From a bacterium (GTDB taxonomy: Bacteria > Sysuimicrobiota > Sysuimicrobiia > Sysuimicrobiales > Segetimicrobiaceae), in the NCBI GenBank assembly GCA_035691305.1, contig DASSJF010000014.1, forward strand, positions 1 through 57,357: DNA of 57,357 nucleotides, given 5' to 3'. Within the stretch, counting starts at the first letter, position 1; each line of letters begins with the position of its first letter. Position numbers and translations under genes: made by a program. Below the pieces are notes generated by a model. It worked only from the letters and a program-made list of their open reading frames with translations, was not told the DNA's origin and made no database searches. Shown here in pieces: positions 47,557-55,661 of this stretch.

Positions 47557-48735
47557 TTAGGCGAGCGCGTGGCGCGCGATGATCATCCGCTGCACTTCGG
47601 ACGTGCCCTCGCCGATCTCGCACAATTTGACGTCGCGGTAGATCCGCTCGACCGGATAGTCCTTGATGAATCCGTAGCCGCCGTGGATCTGCACCGCGCG
47701 GTTGGCGGCGCGGGCCGCCGCCTCCGACGCGTAGAGTTTCGCCATCGACGCGGCCTGCCCGTACGGCTCGCCGCGGCCGGCCCGCGAAGCGGCATCCATC
47801 ACCAGCAGCTCCGCGGCGTCGAGCTCCGACGCCATGTCGGCGATCATCCATTGAACAGCCTGGAAATCGCCGATCGGCCGGCCGAAGGCCCGCCGGCTCC
47901 GCGCGTACTCCAGCGAGGCGTCGAGCGCCGCGCGCCCCAGCCCGAGGGCTAGTGCCCCGATACCGATGCGGCCCCCGTCGAGCACCTGCAGCGCCTGCTC
48001 GTAGCCCCGTCCCGGCTCGCCGATCAGCTGCCCGTCCGGGACGGCGCAGTCCTCGAACACGACCTCGGCCGTGTCGCTCGACCGCATGCCGAGCTTGTCT
48101 TCGTGCTTGCCGACGCGCAGCCCGGGCGTGCCGCCCTCCACGATGAACGCGGCAATGCCGCGCCGTTCCGCCGCCGACGCCGGCGCATCCCCCCGGCTGG
48201 TCCCCGACGGGGGGATGCCGGTCCGGGCCATCACGACGTAGACGCCGCCGATACTGCCCTGCGTCACGAAGGCCTTCGTCCCGTTGAGGACCCAGCGGCC
48301 GCCGCGGCGTTCGGCACGGGTCGCGAGCGCCGCCGCGTCGGTCCCCGACGCCGGCTCGGTCAGGCACCACGCTCCGAGCATCTCGCCCGACGCCAGCCGC
48401 GGCAGGTACGCGCGCCGCTGCTCCGGCGACCCGAACCGCGCGATGTGGCCGGCGCAGAGCGAGTTGTGGGCCGCAACGCTGAGCGCGATCCCGCCGTCGC
48501 CCCAGGCGACCGCCTCGATCGCGAGCGCCATCCCGACCGCGTCGATGCCTGAGCCGCCGTGGTCGGCCGGCGCCGTCATGCCCCAGAGTCCGAGCGACGC
48601 GAGTTTGGGCACGATGGCGAGCGGAAAGGTGTTCTCGGCGTCCCAGCGCCGCGCGTGCGGGCGCAGCTCGCGCGCCGCGAACTCGCGAACCGTCCGGTGA
48701 ATCAGCCGCTGTTCCTCAGTATAGTCGAACCGCAC
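47557..48735 (-). CDS. Acyl-CoA dehydrogenase
   Basis: GTG at 48735 with GAGGT seven bases upstream gives 392 residues, the normal family length. FAD-dependent acyl-CoA dehydrogenase marks: WCLTEPASGTDAAAL, VKLCEIGEGTSEVQRMIIAR with the catalytic-base Glu of the EGTSE motif, and QIHGGYGFIKDYPVERIYRD. It oxidises an acyl-CoA at the alpha-beta bond, passing electrons to electron-transfer flavoprotein. Chain-length preference cannot be told from sequence. The longer open frame to 48855 is not used. It lies 46 bp upstream of the MetE-like pair and may share their transcript. Confidence 0.9.
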   Translation of the reverse strand: MRFDYTEEQRLIHRTVREFAARELRPHARRWDAENTFPLAIVPKLASLGLWGMTAPADHGGSGIDAVGMALAIEAVAWGDGGIALSVAAHNSLCAGHIARFGSPEQRRAYLPRLASGEMLGAWCLTEPASGTDAAALATRAERRGGRWVLNGTKAFVTQGSIGGVYVVMARTGIPPSGTSRGDAPASAAERRGIAAFIVEGGTPGLRVGKHEDKLGMRSSDTAEVVFEDCAVPDGQLIGEPGRGYEQALQVLDGGRIGIGALALGLGRAALDASLEYARSRRAFGRPIGDFQAVQWMIADMASELDAAELLVMDAASRAGRGEPYGQAASMAKLYASEAAARAANRAVQIHGGYGFIKDYPVERIYRDVKLCEIGEGTSEVQRMIIARHALA

Positions 48736-48824
48736 CCGGGACCTCGCGCGTCCGTACGTCGTACGTCGTCGGTGCCCGTTCCGGCGCCCGCAGGGCGCTA
48801 TAGACGGCGGCATGCGCCGCCGTC

Positions 48825-48864
48825 GCAAAGCAAAGAGCCTCCCGTCGCGTTCCACGAGAGGCTC
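48825..48864 (-). terminator. Rho-independent terminator after the NifU-like gene
   Basis: On the minus strand GAGCCTCTCGT pairs with ACGGGAGGCTC (11 bp, one G-T) around an 8-base loop, at 48835-48864, followed by TTTGCTTTG. It lies 27 bp after the NifU-like stop and just before the acyl-CoA dehydrogenase start. Confidence 0.75.
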
Positions 48865-48891
48865 AGGGTTCCTCTCCGGTACTCGCGGTGC

Positions 48892-49152
48892 CTAGAGCGG
48901 TACGGCTTCGACCGCCTTGATCTCCGGCACGCGCTCCTTGAGCATGCGCTCGACGCCGGCCTGCAGCGTCATCATCGAATACATGCAGCCGACGCAGGAC
49001 CCGGCGAGGCGGATCTGGACCACGCCGTTCACGATGTCGACGAGCTCGATATCGCCGCCGTCCGCCTGGACGTGCGGCCGGATCTGGTCGAGCACGTCCT
49101 GCACGCGCGCGTTGAGCGCGAGATCGGTCACCGCGCCCGCGGTCTGGTCCAT
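48892..49152 (-). CDS. NifU-like C-terminal-domain Fe-S scaffold protein
   Basis: ATG at 49152 overlaps the stop of the A-type carrier (TGATG), giving 86 residues: VLDQIRPHVQADGGDIELVD, VVQIRLAGSCVGCMYSMMTL, ERMLKERVPEIKAVEAV. The CxxC in GSCVGCMYS binds a [4Fe-4S] or [2Fe-2S] cluster in Nfu/NifU-C proteins, which pass clusters to targets such as lipoyl synthase. Coupling to the SufA/ErpA-type gene gives a compact two-gene assembly unit transcribed from the TTGACA/TACAAT promoter at 49581-49610. Confidence 0.88.
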   Translation of the reverse strand: MDQTAGAVTDLALNARVQDVLDQIRPHVQADGGDIELVDIVNGVVQIRLAGSCVGCMYSMMTLQAGVERMLKERVPEIKAVEAVPL

Positions 49153-49529
49153 CAGGCCTTCGCCTCCGTCTCCTCGCCGCATTCTTGGGGTGCGCCTGCC
49201 TCCTCGCGCGTATGGAACGAGTGGCCGCAGCCGCAGGTCGACACGGCGTTGGGGTTGCGGATCGCGAATCCCTGGGCCGTCACGGAAGTCACGTAGTCGA
49301 TCTCGGAGCCCTCGAGGAGGCGCGAGCTCGCTCTGTCTACGAGCACTTTGACCCCGCCGCGCTCGAAAATCTGGTCCTCCACGTCCTGCGCCTCGTCGAA
49401 CGTCATGCCGTACGAGTAGCCGTCGCATCCGCCCTGGGTGATGAATACGCGAAGGCAGAGCTTCGGGTCGCTTTGCTCGGCCAGCAACTCCTTGACCTTC
49501 GTGACGGCGCGGTCGGTGAGCGTGATCAT
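49152..49529 (-). CDS. A-type Fe-S cluster carrier (SufA/ErpA/IscA family)
   Basis: ATG at 49529 with GGGAGG upstream gives 125 residues. The three conserved Cys are present: GGCDGYSYGMTFDE and VSTCGCGHSFHTREE (CGCG). A-type carriers take clusters from the scaffold and deliver them to apo-enzymes. The tail after CGCG (about 20 residues, Glu/Ala/Gly-rich, with one extra Cys) is longer than usual. The wider open frame upstream to 49772 is antisense-like and rejected. The promoter with TTGACA and TACAAT separated by 18 bases lies 52 bp upstream. Confidence 0.9.
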   Translation of the reverse strand: MITLTDRAVTKVKELLAEQSDPKLCLRVFITQGGCDGYSYGMTFDEAQDVEDQIFERGGVKVLVDRASSRLLEGSEIDYVTSVTAQGFAIRNPNAVSTCGCGHSFHTREEAGAPQECGEETEAKA

Positions 49530-49580
49530 GAAGATACGTCCCTCCCGAGGCGGCGAGTCTCTGGCCACCTGATCTGGATT

Positions 49581-49610
49581 ATTGTACGGGCGGCCGGTCT
49601 GGTTTGTCAA
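49581..49610 (-). promoter_or_regulatory. TTGACA-N18-TACAAT promoter of the Fe-S carrier/NifU operon
   Basis: On the minus strand TTGACA (49610-49605), an 18-base spacer and TACAAT (49586-49581). The leader would be about 45 bases and ends in GGGAGGGAC before the ATG at 49529. This is the best-matching sigma-70-type promoter in the window. Confidence 0.7.
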
Positions 49611-49675
49611 ACGAGTGCGGGACCCATTCGGGGCTTCCGCGTGCTCACGCCGAGGCGTCGCGGCAGCCGTCCCAC

Positions 49676-50494
49676 TCACGCTACCTTGTTGCGCGAAACG
49701 CCCGGAACGGCGAGAAGCCACCGGTTGTGCACGACCGGCAACCGATGCTCGGGATAGATAGCGCGCCACCACGCGTTTGGAATGACTTGAACCGCGTAGC
49801 CGCGCGCGGCAAGAAACTCCCGGCAGGCGCGCTCTCGATCGAGACCGTGGACCTCGACGAACACGGCCGGCCGGTAGTCTCTCAGCAGCCGGCGTGCGCC
49901 CTCGAGTACGGCCAGTTCCCCGCCATCGACGTCGATCTTGATAAACTTGGGCGGCGGCACCGAGCCGGCGGCGGCAACCGCATCAAGCGTCGTTGTGCCG
50001 TTACCGGCACGCGCTCCTACAAATGCCGGGACGACGCGCGGATTTGGGACCGTCGGGTTCAGCCTCGCATTCTCCATAAGACGCGCCCGCAAGCCGGCGT
50101 CGGGTTCGAACGCGACGACCTCCCCTGGTGCCGCGAGGCGCGCCAGGAGAAGCGCAGAGTCACCGTCGGCGGCGCCTACGTCATACACCGTGCTCCCGGG
50201 GCCCACGCATCGCGCATAGACCGCCTGAGCCTCGACTTCCCAGAGGCCGAGTTCCTTCTGCAACTCGTGCCTCCGGTTCAGGTGGAATACAAGGCCGCGT
50301 CCGATACCGAAGCGCACCGTTCGGGCGACCACCTCGTCTCGAAACACAAGCGGTTTCAAAAGACCCTTCAGCCGGGCCTGAACGGCCAACACGGCACCGG
50401 TCAGACCATGTCGACCGCGGCTCCGAACGGACGGCGTCGCGGAGGAAGGCGTTGCGTGAACCGAAAGGTGGTCCACGCGGGACACGAGACCCAT
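49676..50494 (-). CDS. FkbM-family methyltransferase
   Basis: ATG at 50494 gives 272 residues. FkbM/Methyltransf_21 pattern: STVYDVGAADGDSALLLAR for SAM binding, VVAFEPDAGLRARLMENARL and FIKIDVDGGELAVLEGARRL. The family methylates sugar hydroxyls or small molecules in surface polysaccharide and natural-product pathways. The gene has somewhat lower GC than its flanks (one row counted at 65%) and sits alone between the Fe-S genes and the Dxs operon. It may be a recent arrival. The open frame continuing to 50686 has no family content. Confidence 0.78.
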   Translation of the reverse strand: MGLVSRVDHLSVHATPSSATPSVRSRGRHGLTGAVLAVQARLKGLLKPLVFRDEVVARTVRFGIGRGLVFHLNRRHELQKELGLWEVEAQAVYARCVGPGSTVYDVGAADGDSALLLARLAAPGEVVAFEPDAGLRARLMENARLNPTVPNPRVVPAFVGARAGNGTTTLDAVAAAGSVPPPKFIKIDVDGGELAVLEGARRLLRDYRPAVFVEVHGLDRERACREFLAARGYAVQVIPNAWWRAIYPEHRLPVVHNRWLLAVPGVSRNKVA

Positions 50495-50623
50495 ATTCAC
50501 CCCCGGCCGCCCAGGCCATTCGTGCAGGTGCACATCGAGAGCGGCGGCTGCAAGACGCGGACGGGATCTATCTGCACCAAACGGCGACCCGCCAGACGCC
50601 CGAGAGTGCGAAATGTGAAAACC

Positions 50624-50652
50624 TTGCCGCGCTAACCCGCGAGTGCTACACT
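50624..50652 (+). promoter_or_regulatory. Candidate TTGCCG-N17-TACACT promoter of the DUF3303-dxs unit
   Basis: TTGCCG at 50624-50629 and TACACT at 50647-50652 are separated by 17 bases, with TGC just before the -10 (extended -10). It would give a leader of about 115 bases before the ATG at 50776, containing a 6-codon open frame at 50685-50705. The -35 match is only four of six. Confidence 0.45.
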
Positions 50653-50775
50653 CGGCCGCAGACGCGTCGTATCCACGTGCCGGCATGGGAGCGGAGCGTC
50701 CGTAAGGCGCGCGGCCCGCTTCGATTTCATCGTGGCCGGCGAGTCCGGCGGAGCCGGTCCGCCGGCGGAGAGCGC

Positions 50776-51048
50776 ATGCTGTTCATGGTGGTCGAGCGCT
50801 TCAAGGGCCGCGATCCAAAGCCCATTTACCGCCGGCTGCGGGACGAAGGCCGCCGCATGCCGGACGGTCTCAGATACGTGGGGTCCTGGATCGAAGCGAA
50901 TTTCGACCGGTGCTGGCAGCTGATGGAGTGCGACGACGCCCGGGCGCTCCAGCAGTGGGTCGCCGGGTGGAGCGACCTCATCGAGATGGAGATCGTGCCG
51001 GTGGCGCCGTCGGCCGACGTGCGGGCGATGATGGAGCCTCTGCTCTGA
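50776..51048 (+). CDS. DUF3303 domain-containing protein
   Basis: 90 residues, the whole family domain: [60 protein letters not shown] and [15 protein letters not shown]. This is a dimeric ferredoxin-like alpha/beta domain of unknown function; relatives may be small stress or heme-associated proteins, which I cannot support. GGAG lies five bases before the ATG. It lies 4 bp upstream of dxs and is almost surely co-transcribed with it. The long frame upstream has no support. Confidence 0.82.
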   Translation: MLFMVVERFKGRDPKPIYRRLRDEGRRMPDGLRYVGSWIEANFDRCWQLMECDDARALQQWVAGWSDLIEMEIVPVAPSADVRAMMEPLL

Positions 51049-51052
51049 TCCT

Positions 51053-52960
51053 ATGACCGTGCTCGACGGCATCCGCGGCCCCCGGGACCTGCGCCGGCTC
51101 ACGCCCGCGCAGCTGCGAGAGCTCGCCGCCGAGATCCGCGCGCTGCTGGTGGAGACGATCTCCCGAACCGGGGGCCATCTTGGCCCCAACCTGGGCGTCG
51201 TGGAACTCACCATCGCCCTCCACCGCGTGTTCGATTCCCCGCGCGACCGCATCCTCTTTGATACCGGACACCAGGCGTACGTGCACAAGCTGCTCACGGG
51301 ACGGCGGGCGGGCTTCGAACGGCTGCGCCAGCGGGGGGGCCTCTCCGGTTATCCGTCGCGCGACGAGTCGGACCACGACATCATCGAAAACTCCCACGCC
51401 TCGACCGCGCTCTCGTACGCCGACGGCCTCGCGAAGGCGTACGAACTGCGGGGCGAGCGCGACCGGCGTATCGTCGCGGTCGTTGGCGACGGCGCGCTCA
51501 CCGGCGGCATGGCCTGGGAGGCGCTGAACAATCTCGCCGGCGGGCAGCGGCCTGTCATCATCGTCGTCAACGACAACGGCCGCTCGTACTCGACGACCGT
51601 CGGGGGCCTGGCCCAGCACCTCAACGACATCCGCACGAACCCGCGCTACGAGCAGGCGCTCGCGGCGGCGAAAACCGCCCTCGATCAGACGCCCGTCGTG
51701 GGGCGCGCGATGTACCGCGCGATCATGGCGGTGAAGAAGGGCCTCAAGGAAGCGCTCGTGCCGCAGATGCTCTTCGAGGATCTGGGCCTGAAGTACATCG
51801 GCCCCGTCGACGGGCACGACGTCGGCGCGGTGGAGCGCGCGCTGCGGCAGGCCGTGCGAGTCGAACGGCCGGTGATCGTGCACTGTCTGACGCGCAAAGG
51901 GTACGGCTACGCGCCCGCGGAGACCGATCACGTGGACAACCTCCACGGGCCCGGGCCGTTCGACTCGGCGACCGGCCGCCCGGTCGCGTCCCCGGCCACG
52001 ACGTGGACATCGATCTTCCGCGACGAGATGGTCGCGATCGGCCGGGAGCGGCGGGACGTGGTCGCGGTCACGGCCGCGATGCTGCACTCGACGGGCCTGG
52101 ACGCGTTTGCGGAAGCGTTTCCGGGGCGCGCCTTCGACGTGGGCATCGCCGAGCAGCACGCCGTGACGTCGGCGGCGGGCCTCGCGCTCGGCGGGATGCA
52201 TCCGGTCGTCGCCGTGTACGCCACGTTCCTGAACCGCGCGCTCGACCAGCTGCTGCTCGACGTCGCGCTTCACCGCTGCGGGGTCACGTTCGTGCTCGAC
52301 CGCGCCGGCGTGACCGGCGACGACGGCGCGAGCCACAACGGGGTGTGGGATCTCTCGTTCCTCCAGGCGGTGCCGGGGCTCCGGCTCGCCGCGCCGCGCG
52401 ACGGAACTCGGCTGCGCGAACTCCTGCGCGAGGCGGTCGCCGTCCGGGACGGTCCCACCGTCGTGCGCTTTCCGAAGGGCGCCGTTCCACCCGATCTCGC
52501 GGCGGTGGATCGCGCCGGCCGGGTCGAGGTGCTCTACCGGGCGGGCGCCCGCGACGTGCTGCTCGTGCCGGTCGGCGCGATGGCGGGCGCTGCGGTCGCG
52601 GCGGCGGAGCGGCTCGCGGCGCGGAGCATCGGCGCGACGGTCGTCGATCCGCGTTGGGTGAAGCCGGTGCCCGCGGAGATCCCGCAGCTCGCCGCGGACC
52701 ACCGGCTCGTGATCACGATCGAGGACAACGTCCGCGCGGGCGGTGCGGGCTCCGCGGTGGCGCAGGCGCTGCGCGATGCCGCCGTCGGAACGCCGTTGCG
52801 CGATCTCGGAATCCCCGCGCGGTTTCTCACGCACGGCAAACGCCAGGATATTCTCGCGGAAGCCGGCCTGACCGCGGACGGCATCGCCGACGCGGCCGCG
52901 CGCGCGCTCAGCCCGGCGGCGGCCGGCGAGCGGGAACCGCTGCCGAGTCACAGGCGCTGA
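51053..52960 (+). CDS. dxs: 1-deoxy-D-xylulose-5-phosphate synthase
   Basis: First enzyme of the methylerythritol phosphate isoprenoid pathway, condensing pyruvate and glyceraldehyde 3-phosphate with thiamine diphosphate. 635 residues, the usual length. TPP/Mg motif [16 protein letters not shown] (about residue 145), [34 protein letters not shown], transketolase acid [15 protein letters not shown] and [20 protein letters not shown]-terminal transketolase-C domain includes [14 protein letters not shown]. The plus-strand terminator-like hairpin at 53105-53128 follows. Isoprenoids here are needed for undecaprenyl carriers of the surface glycan genes. Confidence 0.95.
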   Translation: MTVLDGIRGPRDLRRLTPAQLRELAAEIRALLVETISRTGGHLGPNLGVVELTIALHRVFDSPRDRILFDTGHQAYVHKLLTGRRAGFERLRQRGGLSGYPSRDESDHDIIENSHASTALSYADGLAKAYELRGERDRRIVAVVGDGALTGGMAWEALNNLAGGQRPVIIVVNDNGRSYSTTVGGLAQHLNDIRTNPRYEQALAAAKTALDQTPVVGRAMYRAIMAVKKGLKEALVPQMLFEDLGLKYIGPVDGHDVGAVERALRQAVRVERPVIVHCLTRKGYGYAPAETDHVDNLHGPGPFDSATGRPVASPATTWTSIFRDEMVAIGRERRDVVAVTAAMLHSTGLDAFAEAFPGRAFDVGIAEQHAVTSAAGLALGGMHPVVAVYATFLNRALDQLLLDVALHRCGVTFVLDRAGVTGDDGASHNGVWDLSFLQAVPGLRLAAPRDGTRLRELLREAVAVRDGPTVVRFPKGAVPPDLAAVDRAGRVEVLYRAGARDVLLVPVGAMAGAAVAAAERLAARSIGATVVDPRWVKPVPAEIPQLAADHRLVITIEDNVRAGGAGSAVAQALRDAAVGTPLRDLGIPARFLTHGKRQDILAEAGLTADGIADAAARALSPAAAGEREPLPSHRR

Positions 52961-53104
52961 TCGACCGCTGCCGTAACGGACGCTGATCGCGGCCGCCGCC
53001 GGGCTCGCGGCACAAGCGTGTGTCGCGCTCGCACTGCGGCGCGCGGGCTCTCGACGCTGACCTTCCGCCCATCGGCCGGCGGGGATCGAGTCCGCAAGAC
53101 AAAA

Positions 53105-53128
53105 GGGCCGGCCCGAGCGGGCCGGCCC
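53105..53128 (-). terminator. Strong hairpin between dxs and the MoeZ-type gene
   Basis: GGGCCGGCCCG pairs with CGGGCCGGCCC (11 bp) around a 2-base loop. On the minus strand it is followed by TTTTGTCTTG, so it fits a rho-independent terminator for the MoeZ-type gene ending at 53155. The plus-strand side (CATTGCTTCG) is a weaker T-tract but may also stop dxs transcripts. Confidence 0.7.
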
Positions 53129-53154
53129 CATTGCTTCGTCTACGCTGTCCCGCC

Positions 53155-54312
53155 TTACTCCGTCGGCAGCTGCGCGTTGATCCAGGCCAGAATGCCGCCC
53201 TTCAGGTTGACGGCCTTCTCGTAGCCGCGGTCCCGCAGCAGGCCGACGGCCTTCCCGCTGCGGCCGCCGGACCGGCAGTAGATGATCGCGGGCGCGGCGG
53301 GATCGATCTCCGCCAGCCGCTCCGGCACCTGGCCGAGTGGGATCAAATGGCCGCCGTGGATGTGCGCGTCCGCGTATTCCCACGGCTCCCGGACGTCGAT
53401 CAGCTGGACACCGCCGCGGTCGAGCAGCGCCTTCGCCTCGACCGGCGTAATCTCGGGAATCGGCTTCGCCGCGGCGCGGTCGTGCGACGGCATGCCGCAG
53501 AACTGCTCGTAGTCGATCAACGCCCTGATCGTCGGCCGGTCGCCGCAGACGGGGCACTCGGGATTGCGGCTCCAGCGCACGACCCGTGTTTCGCCCTCGA
53601 GGGCGTCGAAGATCAGCAGGCGGTTGGAGAGGGTCTCGCCGACGCCGAGGAGCAGCTTCAATACCTCGAGCGCCTGCCGCGACCCTACGTGGCCACACAG
53701 GGCGCCCAGGATGCCGCCCTCCGCGCAGCTCGGCACCATCCCGGGCGGGGGCGGTGTCGGGAACAGGCAGCGGTAGCAGCCGTGACCGGGCACGAAAGTG
53801 GTCGCCTGCCCCTCCCACTTCAAGATGCTCGCGTCGACGAGCGGCTTGCCGAGCAGGACGCACGCGTCGTTGACAAGGTAGCGCGTCGGGAAGTTGTCGC
53901 TGCCGTTGACGACGACGTCGTACTCGCGAATGATGTCGAGCGCGTTGACGCTCGTCAGCACCGCCTGGTACGGCACCACGGTGACGTCCGGATTGACGCC
54001 GCCCAGGGTCCGCCGGGCCGAGTCGGTCTTCGGCTGCCCGAGCGCCTGGGTCGGATGGAGAATCTGCCGGTGCAGGTTGCTCAGGTCGACGCGGTCGCCG
54101 TCGACGATCCCCAGCGTGCCGACGCCCGCGGCTGCGAGGTAGAGCGCCACCGGGGACCCGAGACCACCCGCGCCGACGATCAGAACTTTCGACCGCAGCA
54201 GCTTTGCCTGGCCCTCGAGGCCCATCTCCTCGAGGATGATCTGCCGGCCATAGCGCTCCATTTGGGTGTCGCTGAGGAGCGGAGCCTGCGCTTCCCTCAC
54301 CTTGGTCGCCAC
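53155..54312 (-). CDS. MoeZ-type adenylyltransferase/sulfurtransferase (MoeB/ThiF domain plus rhodanese)
   Basis: GTG at 54312 with GGAGGG eight bases upstream gives 385 residues. The MoeB/ThiF domain has VLIVGAGGLGSPVALYLAAA for ATP, DGDRVDLSNLHRQILH, the CYRCLF and CPVCG zinc Cys pairs (about 180 and 252) and a C-terminal rhodanese with IYCRSGGRSGKAVGLL (active Cys about 346). It adenylates and thiocarboxylates ubiquitin-like sulfur carriers, here most likely the MoaD part encoded at 35112, and perhaps ThiS or CysO. The promoter TTGACA-N17-TATCGT lies upstream. Confidence 0.92.
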   Translation of the reverse strand: MATKVREAQAPLLSDTQMERYGRQIILEEMGLEGQAKLLRSKVLIVGAGGLGSPVALYLAAAGVGTLGIVDGDRVDLSNLHRQILHPTQALGQPKTDSARRTLGGVNPDVTVVPYQAVLTSVNALDIIREYDVVVNGSDNFPTRYLVNDACVLLGKPLVDASILKWEGQATTFVPGHGCYRCLFPTPPPPGMVPSCAEGGILGALCGHVGSRQALEVLKLLLGVGETLSNRLLIFDALEGETRVVRWSRNPECPVCGDRPTIRALIDYEQFCGMPSHDRAAAKPIPEITPVEAKALLDRGGVQLIDVREPWEYADAHIHGGHLIPLGQVPERLAEIDPAAPAIIYCRSGGRSGKAVGLLRDRGYEKAVNLKGGILAWINAQLPTE

Positions 54313-54347
54313 GATGCGATCCCTCCAAACTTCGGGTACATCCGTTT

Positions 54348-54376
54348 ACGATAGGCCGTCCCGGGGGGCCTGTCAA
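54348..54376 (-). promoter_or_regulatory. TTGACA-N17-TATCGT promoter of the MoeZ-type gene
   Basis: On the minus strand TTGACA (54376-54371), a 17-base spacer and TATCGT (54353-54348). The leader is about 30 bases with GGAGGG near the GTG start. Confidence 0.6.
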
Positions 54377-54560
54377 GAAAACCCGACCGCCCCCCGGCGC
54401 GTTCTCTTAATGAGAGGATGAACGCGTCGGTTGCCTGCCGCGGAGCCTGATCACCGGGTCTAAACGCCGCGTCTCGCTGATTCCTTCCGGCGCCCGCACG
54501 TCGGGCGGAGACTCGATCCGCGTGCGGCCTCGAACCGATGGCGGTGCTAAGTCCCGGTGC

Positions 54561-54566
54561 TATAAT
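54561..54566 (+). promoter_or_regulatory. TATAAT -10 element six bases before a GTG (leaderless upstream ORF)
   Basis: Perfect TATAAT with TGC before it (extended -10), then GGCGCG and GTG at 54573. No TTGACA is seen 15-19 bases upstream. Same spacing as at 15881, 23643 and 31392. Confidence 0.65.
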
Positions 54567-54572
54567 GGCGCG

Positions 54573-54620
54573 GTGGTTCGGGAGGCCCGAGACCGACAAA
54601 ATGAGGTGTGCAGCGCATGA
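54573..54620 (+). CDS. Leaderless 15-codon upstream ORF coupled to the ferredoxin-NADP reductase
   Basis: The GTG at 54573 opens MVREARDRQNEVCSA, and the TGA at 54618-54620 overlaps the ATG at 54617 (ATGA). A GAGGTG inside the short frame lies 9 bases before that ATG and may serve as its ribosome site. The start is six bases after a perfect TATAAT. A single Cys is near the end. It likely acts as a translational coupler or attenuator. Not proven to be made. Confidence 0.5.
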   Translation: MVREARDRQNEVCSA

Positions 54621-55636
54621 GTCCCGAGGTTGATCTCTTCGACGTCACGATCATCGGCGGCGGCCCGGTCGGCCTGTACGGCGCCTACTACGCAGGATTT
54701 CGAACCCTCCGCACCAAGATCGTCGAGAGCCTCGACGCCCTCGGCGGTCAGGTCACCGCGCTGTATCCCGAGAAGCCGATCTACGACGTCGCCGGGTTTC
54801 CGAAGATCGTCGGCCGGGAGCTGGTCGACAACCTCGTCGAGCAGGCAAGCCAGTACAATCCGACCGTCTGCGCCGGCGAGACCGTGGACAAGCTCGAACG
54901 CGCGGCCGACAACACCCTGCGCCTCACGACGAACAAAGCCACGCACGCGAGCAAGGTGCTGTTGATCACGGCCGGGATCGGCGCGTTCCACCCGAAGACG
55001 TTCAAGAATCCGCTGATCGACTCGTTCGAGGGCCGGGGGCTGTACTACTTCGTGAAGAGCTTCAAGGAGTTCGCCGGAAAGCGTGTCCTCATCACCGGCG
55101 GGGGCGACTCCGCGGTGGACTGGGCGAACGGGCTCGTCGGCGTCGCCCGGTCGGTGACCCTGATTCACCGCCGCGACGGGTTCCGGGCGCACGAAGATTC
55201 CGTGCAGAAACTGCTCCACTCACCGGTGAACGTCAAGCTCTTCTACGAGCTGCGCCGGCTCGAGGGCAAGGACAAGATCGAGCGCGCCGTCATCTTCCAG
55301 AACAAGACGAACGCGGAGGAGACGATCGAGGTCGACGCGGTCATCGCGTCCCTCGGGTTCCTCAGCACGCTCGGACCGATCGCCGACTGGGGCCTCGAGC
55401 TCGAGCGCGACAGTATCCGTGTGAACAGCAAGATGGAGACGAACCTTGCGGGCGTCTACGCGGCGGGCGACATCGTCGTCTATCCCGGCAAGGTCAAGCT
55501 GATCGCGACGGGCTTCGGCGAGGCGGCCACCGCCGTCAACAACTGCGCGCAGTACATCAACCCGAAGGCGAGCGTCTTCCCGGGCCACAGCAGCAGCCAG
55601 GACGTCCACAAGCAGAAGGCCGGCGCGACCGCGTAA
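54617..55636 (+). CDS. Ferredoxin-NADP reductase, thioredoxin-reductase type (YumC-like)
   Basis: ATG at 54617 gives 339 residues. FAD-binding DVTIIGGGPVGLYGAYYAGF at the start, NADP-binding VLITGGGDSAVDWANGL in the middle and YAAGDIVVYPGKVKLIATGF at the end. The CxxC of thioredoxin reductase is absent, as expected for type-2 ferredoxin-NADP reductase. It transfers electrons between reduced ferredoxin and NADP, linking the 2-oxoacid:ferredoxin oxidoreductase at 39738-42366 to NADPH. ATG is preferred to the GTG at 54608. It is driven from the leaderless promoter through an overlapping 15-codon ORF. Confidence 0.92.
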   Translation: MSPEVDLFDVTIIGGGPVGLYGAYYAGFRTLRTKIVESLDALGGQVTALYPEKPIYDVAGFPKIVGRELVDNLVEQASQYNPTVCAGETVDKLERAADNTLRLTTNKATHASKVLLITAGIGAFHPKTFKNPLIDSFEGRGLYYFVKSFKEFAGKRVLITGGGDSAVDWANGLVGVARSVTLIHRRDGFRAHEDSVQKLLHSPVNVKLFYELRRLEGKDKIERAVIFQNKTNAEETIEVDAVIASLGFLSTLGPIADWGLELERDSIRVNSKMETNLAGVYAAGDIVVYPGKVKLIATGFGEAATAVNNCAQYINPKASVFPGHSSSQDVHKQKAGATA

Positions 55637-55661
55637 GGTCGAAGCGCTCCGTTCACCGGCC

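Noticed and set aside
50978-54376. 1132-codon minus-strand open frame
   Set aside because: It runs antisense through dxs, which has full family motifs, and then out of frame through the MoeZ gene; low-complexity Arg/Pro/Ala composition typical of GC-rich shadow frames.
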